From NCBI GenBank assembly GCA_030538115.1, contig JAUNUP010000009.1, positions 117,762 through 152,945 of the forward strand: a stretch of 35,184 nt of DNA, written 5' to 3'. Within the stretch, counting starts at the first letter, position 1. Each line of letters starts with the position of its first letter. Source of the stretch: Dermatophilus congolensis. GTDB lineage: Bacteria > Actinomycetota > Actinomycetes > Actinomycetales > Dermatophilaceae. The notes under the pieces are model-generated. The model ran no database searches. It was given only the letters and a program-made list of their open reading frames with translations, and was not told where the DNA came from. A program made the position numbers and the translations under genes. Of this stretch, positions 32,229 through 35,184 are shown in pieces.

Positions 32229-32932
32229 GCGCGCTCCGAGGGGCGGTCGCGTTCACGACGCGCCTCATCACGGGCGCGCGGCCCGTGGTCAGCGGGCACC
32301 GGCGCGAGAGCGTGCTCGGCCTGCCGCGCCAGGCGGTCTTCTTCGCGAACCACTCGAGCCACCTCGATTTCCTCACGATCTGGGCCGTGCTGCCCGCCCA
32401 CCTGCGTTCTCGCCTCCGCCCGGTGGCGGCTGCGGACTACTGGGGGTCCGGTGTGCGCGGGCGATTCGCGACGACACTGTTCAACCCGTACCTCGTCGAC
32501 CGGGGGAAGTCTGCGGCGCGTGCGCCCGGCGAGGAGAAGCACGGGAGCCAGCTCGACGGCATGCTCGCCGTGCTCGATGCGGGCGATTCCCTCGCGATCT
32601 TCCCCGAGGGCACGCGCGGCGACGGTCACGAGATCGCCCCGTTCCACGCCGGTCTCGTCAGGCTGGCCCGGCAGCGCCCGGACGTGCCGATCGTTCCCGT
32701 CGCCCTCGCGAACCTCGGGCGGATCCTCCCGAAGGGCGGGCGGATTCCCGTTCCGATTCTGGGGACCGTCACCTTCCTGCAGCCCCTCGCCCTCCAGGAC
32801 GGCGAGAGCGACGACCACTTTCTCACGCGTGCGCGTGACGCCTTGATCGCAGCCTTCCCCGATCCGGAGGCCGAGGTGCACGCTGAACTCGCAGTCGGTG
32901 CTGAACGACCCAGCGAAAGTGAGACCCGATGA
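32225..32932 (+). CDS. PlsC-like 1-acyl-glycerophosphate acyltransferase
   Basis: This 235-residue acyltransferase of the LPLAT family has block I ANHSSHLDFLTIW with catalytic H-x4-D, block II around RGRFATTLFNPYLVDRG, block III IFPEGTRGDG and block IV VPIVPVALANL. It likely acylates lysophosphatidate or a related lysolipid at the membrane face; it has no strong transmembrane helix. ATG 32225 overlaps the preceding stop (ATGA). Being sandwiched between a CDP-alcohol phosphatidyltransferase and a CDP-diacylglycerol synthase homologue suggests one pathway for a minor phospholipid. Confidence 0.88.
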   Translation: MSALRGAVAFTTRLITGARPVVSGHRRESVLGLPRQAVFFANHSSHLDFLTIWAVLPAHLRSRLRPVAAADYWGSGVRGRFATTLFNPYLVDRGKSAARAPGEEKHGSQLDGMLAVLDAGDSLAIFPEGTRGDGHEIAPFHAGLVRLARQRPDVPIVPVALANLGRILPKGGRIPVPILGTVTFLQPLALQDGESDDHFLTRARDALIAAFPDPEAEVHAELAVGAERPSESETR

Positions 32933-33921
32933 CGATCGGCCTCCTCGACACGACCGGGTTCACCCTGCTGGCGGGAGTGGCCATCGTCCTCGTGGTCGCC
33001 TCGATTGCGACCATGGTGCTTTCGCGAGTCCTCGCCGCAGAGAAGCACCGCGGGCTCATCACGAACCTGCGGCTGCGGGTGTGGGCGTGGTGGATCATGA
33101 TCGCCGTGGTCGCGGCGGCGCTGGCCGCGGGTGAGACCGTGACCGTGATCCTGTTCGCGGTGCTCTCGTTCCTGGCCCTGCGGGAGTTCATCACGATCTC
33201 GCCCACCACGCAGCAGGACCATGCGGCGCTCGTGCTGATGTTCTGGCTGATCCTGCCTCTGCACTGGTTCTCGGTGTGGCAGCACTGGTACGGGTTCTAC
33301 TCCGTGTTCATCCCGGTGTACGCATTCCTCTTCCTGCCGGCACGTTCTGCGCTCGTGGGCGATACGCGCGGGTTCTTCGCCCGTGCCTCGGTGGTTCAGT
33401 GGTCGCTGATGGTGTGCGTCTACGCCCTGAGTCACACGCCCGCCCTGCTGCAACTGCCGGTCGCGATGGCGTACGGCAGGGATGTCGCCGAAGGCTCGGC
33501 GCCCGGCGCCGGCGGCCCGGCAGGAGCGAATCTCCTGCTCTTCCTCGTGATCGTGGTGCAGGGTTCTGACGTCCTCCAATACATCTGGGGTAAGACGCTC
33601 GGCCGCCACGCGATCGCCCCTAAGGTGAGCCCGAACAAGACCTGGGAGGGGTTCATCGGCGGGGTCCTCTCGGCCACCGCCCTCGGAGCCGCGCTCTGGT
33701 GGGTCACACCGTTCGCGCCGTGGCAGGCGGCACTCTTCGCGCTCGCCTCCTGCCTCATGGGCTTCGCCGGCGGCCTCGTGATGAGCGCGATCAAGCGTGA
33801 CCGCGGCGTGAAGGACTTCGGAGACCTCATCCCAGGCCACGGCGGAATCATGGACCGAATGGACTCCCTGATTTTCGCGGCCCCGGTCTTCTTCCACCTG
33901 GTGCGCTTCTACTTCGCCTGA
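32929..33921 (+). CDS. Phosphatidate cytidylyltransferase-like protein (CdsA/YnbB)
   Basis: This 330-residue integral membrane protein has about eight helices and the C-terminal CDS signature SAIKRDRGVKDFGDLIPGHG, then GIMDRMDSL, containing the metal/CTP site. SPNKTWEGFIGG, a second conserved block, is present. It makes CDP-diacylglycerol from phosphatidate and CTP. The coupled start (ATGA with the acyltransferase) shows it works with the two upstream enzymes. The genome presumably has another, housekeeping CdsA; this one would be the dedicated YnbB-type copy, which is inference. Confidence 0.88.
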   Translation: MTIGLLDTTGFTLLAGVAIVLVVASIATMVLSRVLAAEKHRGLITNLRLRVWAWWIMIAVVAAALAAGETVTVILFAVLSFLALREFITISPTTQQDHAALVLMFWLILPLHWFSVWQHWYGFYSVFIPVYAFLFLPARSALVGDTRGFFARASVVQWSLMVCVYALSHTPALLQLPVAMAYGRDVAEGSAPGAGGPAGANLLLFLVIVVQGSDVLQYIWGKTLGRHAIAPKVSPNKTWEGFIGGVLSATALGAALWWVTPFAPWQAALFALASCLMGFAGGLVMSAIKRDRGVKDFGDLIPGHGGIMDRMDSLIFAAPVFFHLVRFYFA

Positions 33922-33940
33922 CGGCGGGAAGACACCGCCG
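33922..33940 (+). terminator. Small hairpin after the phospholipid operon
   Basis: CGGCGG (33922-33927), loop GAAGACA, CCGCCG (33935-33940), directly after the stop codon and without a U-tract; a weak candidate. Confidence 0.35.
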
Positions 33941-33997
33941 ACGTGACGGATTCAGAGCAGACTGGGGTCGGACCGAATTGGGGAGGAGGTGGCGGGC

Positions 33998-34183
33998 GTG
34001 CGGACTTACACGGCTCAAGTTGAACGCGACGGTCGGTATTGGCTCATCCGAGTGCCGCAGATCGATCGCTGTACCCAGGCGCGCAGTCTCAGGGAAGTCG
34101 AGACGATGGCGCGTGACCTGGTGGCGGTGATGACGGAGGCCGAGCCCGACTCGTTCGAGCTGTCGGTGCTGATCGACGCTTGA
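33998..34183 (+). CDS. Orphan HicB-like small protein
   Basis: This 61-residue protein begins MRTYTAQVERDGRYWLIRVP and contains ARSLREVETMARDLVAVMTE, the beta-beta-beta-alpha pattern of the HicB antitoxin partial RNase-H-like fold. HicB normally neutralises HicA, an mRNA interferase, but no HicA-like gene lies on either side. I chose GTG 33998 because GGAGGAGG is 8-9 nt upstream; GTG 33989 overlaps that site. HicB-like single proteins are common and may have lost or never had a toxin. Confidence 0.7.
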   Translation: MRTYTAQVERDGRYWLIRVPQIDRCTQARSLREVETMARDLVAVMTEAEPDSFELSVLIDA

Positions 34184-34281
34184 CGCCGGATTCGCACCGC
34201 GACATCGGGGACACCCTGGTTTCACCCTGGTTACGGGGTGCTCGACAGGCCACGGACAGGCGCTGATGACAGGGTGAGGGC

Positions 34282-34671
34282 ATGCAATTCCTCGTACGTA
34301 TGGTCGTGATCGCCATCGCGGTCGCCGCGGCCGCGATGCTCGTTCCCGGAATCGCGGTGACCGGGTCGAGCTCCGGGGCCGTGCTCGGCACGCTCGCCTT
34401 CGTGGCGCTGATCATCGGGTTCGTCAACGCGTTCGTGAAGCCCGTCGTCACGTTCGTCACCGGCTGCCTCGTCGTGGTGACGTTCGGTCTCTTCCTGTTC
34501 GTCATCAACGCGTGGATGCTCATGCTGAGCGCTTCCCTGGCGAGTGCCCTGGGCCTTGGCTTCACGGTGAACGGCTTCGGCTCAGCCCTACTCGGCTCCA
34601 TAGTCATCACGTTCGTGACATGGCTCCTGTCGGGAGTCTTCGGCCTGGGCAAGGACCGCAACCGCGCATGA
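34282..34671 (+). CDS. Phage-holin-4 (YvlD-like) family membrane protein
   Basis: This 129-residue protein of four predicted helices begins MQFLVRMVVIAIAVAAAAML. IIGFVNAFVKPVVTFVT and LFLFVINAWML are the family signatures, and VTFVTWLLSGVFG forms the last helix. Despite the family name, these are chromosomal envelope proteins of unknown role in most bacteria; nothing else here is phage-like. ATG 34282 has GGTGAGG 3-4 nt upstream. It converges with the TPR gene across a gap carrying GTGCCATGGCAC palindromes. Confidence 0.87.
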   Translation: MQFLVRMVVIAIAVAAAAMLVPGIAVTGSSSGAVLGTLAFVALIIGFVNAFVKPVVTFVTGCLVVVTFGLFLFVINAWMLMLSASLASALGLGFTVNGFGSALLGSIVITFVTWLLSGVFGLGKDRNRA

Positions 34672-34733
34672 CCCAGGCGCCGCAACGGAGCCGTCTTGGG
34701 GCCAAGGCGACGTGAAGGAACGGTCCTGGATGG

Positions 34734-34792
34734 GTGTGCCATGGCACTTTTCCTGGTAGGTGCAGTGTTATCGAAACCGTGTGCCATGGCAC
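34734..34792. repeat. Two GTGCCATGGCAC palindromes 45 bp apart
   Basis: GTGTGCCATGGCAC occurs at 34734-34747 and 34779-34792; the inner 12-mer is a perfect palindrome in both. It shares the GTGTGCC-A-Y-GGCAC pattern with elements in the 4462-4985 array and, like that array, sits between convergent genes. The rest of 34672-34954 holds no gene that I can see. Confidence 0.75.
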
Positions 34793-34954
34793 CCCGGCCG
34801 GTTGGGTGACATTCTCGACTCGCCTGACCGGCCTGGGCCCCTCGGGGCACACGGAAATCTGATGCCTGGTCTTCAGCTTCAGTACGACGGGAGGCTCAAC
34901 CAAACCTCCCTATGACGACTCACCGCAACGGCAGACGGCACGACCCGACCGAAC

Positions 34955-35184
34955 TCACGTGTTCGTCTCGAGTCCGTCGGCCTCCCCGTCTCGACCGACG
35001 GCACGGTAGGCGATGGCGAGGTTGTTCCGGGTGTTCAGGGTGTCGGGGTGGTCCGGGCCCAGGAGCCGCTCCCTGTCGGTGAGGGTGGCCTCGTTCAGCG
35101 TGATGGCCTCGCTGGTGCGCCCCGCCGCGCGGTAGGCGATGGCGAGGTTGTTCCGGGTGTTCAGGGTGTCGGGGTGGTCCGGGC
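34955..35184 (-). CDS. Tetratricopeptide-repeat protein, C-terminal end only
   Basis: The window shows the last 76 codons of a protein that continues past the right edge. It contains TPR_12/kinesin-light-chain-type 42-residue repeats: GPDHPDTLNTRNNLAIAYRA, then AGRTSEAITLNEATLTDRER, then the next repeat start LLGPDHPDTLNTRNNLAIAY. The protein ends soon after with an acidic tail GEADGLETNT and TGA at 34957-34955. In actinobacteria such arrays usually end large NB-ARC or other STAND-type ATPases, or stand alone; which applies here is outside the window. Repeats are almost identical at the DNA level. Confidence 0.85.
   Translation of the reverse strand, partial: PDHPDTLNTRNNLAIAYRAAGRTSEAITLNEATLTDRERLLGPDHPDTLNTRNNLAIAYRAVGRDGEADGLETNT
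35004..35184. repeat. 126-bp DNA repeats in the TPR gene
   Basis: 35004-35058 and 35130-35184 are identical over 55 nt by eye, with a period of 126 bp (42 codons). The array probably continues beyond the window. Confidence 0.88.

Noticed and set aside
34282..34671. Prophage holin
   Set aside because: Phage-holin-4 family proteins are common chromosomal membrane proteins and no other phage gene is near.

Overview
The window is GC-rich, densely packed DNA with GTG/TTG starts, GTGA/ATGA gene overlaps and several mycobacterial-type families (homologues of Rv0958/Rv0959, Rv3400/Rv3401 and Rv3717). This points to an actinobacterium, most likely a motile member of the Micrococcales (a Dermatophilaceae or Intrasporangiaceae relative), because one complete and one broken chemotaxis receptor are present. 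The species cannot be named from sequence alone. I see no tRNA, rRNA, CRISPR array, transposase or phage structural genes.

Layout. 1-6.4 kb: a von Willebrand factor A (VWA) protein (cut by the left edge) and its usual partner, a MoxR/Mg-chelatase-like AAA ATPase. About 3 kb separates them, holding an eroded HigB-like toxin beside an intact HigA-like antitoxin, a YdhR-type monooxygenase, a cyclase-epimerase fusion (TIGR01777 type) and a tandem 193-bp repeat array built from GTGCCACGGC/GCCGTGGCAC arms. 6.7-8.5 kb: an acetate transporter facing a luciferase-like monooxygenase. 8.7-11.9 kb: a compact zinc operon, znuA-znuC-znuB-zur, with a Zur-like operator. 11.9-14.9 kb: a pyridoxal/HMP kinase, an unrecognised seven-cysteine protein, a zinc amidase (Rv3717 type) and an unrecognised acidic protein. 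14.9-17.8 kb: an M20 peptidase/amidohydrolase followed by a 14-TM MFS transporter.

18.2-24.0 kb is a nitrogen-stress/chemotaxis block. It holds a chemoreceptor that has lost its signalling domain by internal deletion, hcr and hcp (hybrid-cluster protein and its reductase), and a full-length chemoreceptor with a NIT (nitrate/nitrite-sensing) domain, divergent from hcp. 24.0-28.0 kb: a secreted His/Arg-rich protein and a GH65 phosphorylase with a beta-phosphoglucomutase-like HAD enzyme (together a phosphorolytic disaccharide route). 28.2-30.8 kb: a methionine ABC importer, metQ-metN-metI, with a strong terminator between metQ and metN. 30.8-33.9 kb: a small membrane protein divergent from a three-gene phospholipid operon (YnbA-like CDP-alcohol phosphatidyltransferase, PlsC-like acyltransferase, CdsA-like cytidylyltransferase). 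34.0-35.2 kb: an orphan HicB-like protein, a phage-holin-4 family membrane protein, two copies of the palindrome GTGCCATGGCAC, and the 3' end of a TPR protein with nearly identical DNA repeats.

Most genes are ordinary core or metabolic genes. The parts least explained by known families are the GTGCCRYGGCAC repeat family, found in two convergent intergenic gaps 30 kb apart; the NIT chemoreceptor/Hcp arrangement with its deleted sister receptor; the split ATPase/VWA pair; the seven-cysteine protein; and the stop-and-restart structure between metQ and metN.
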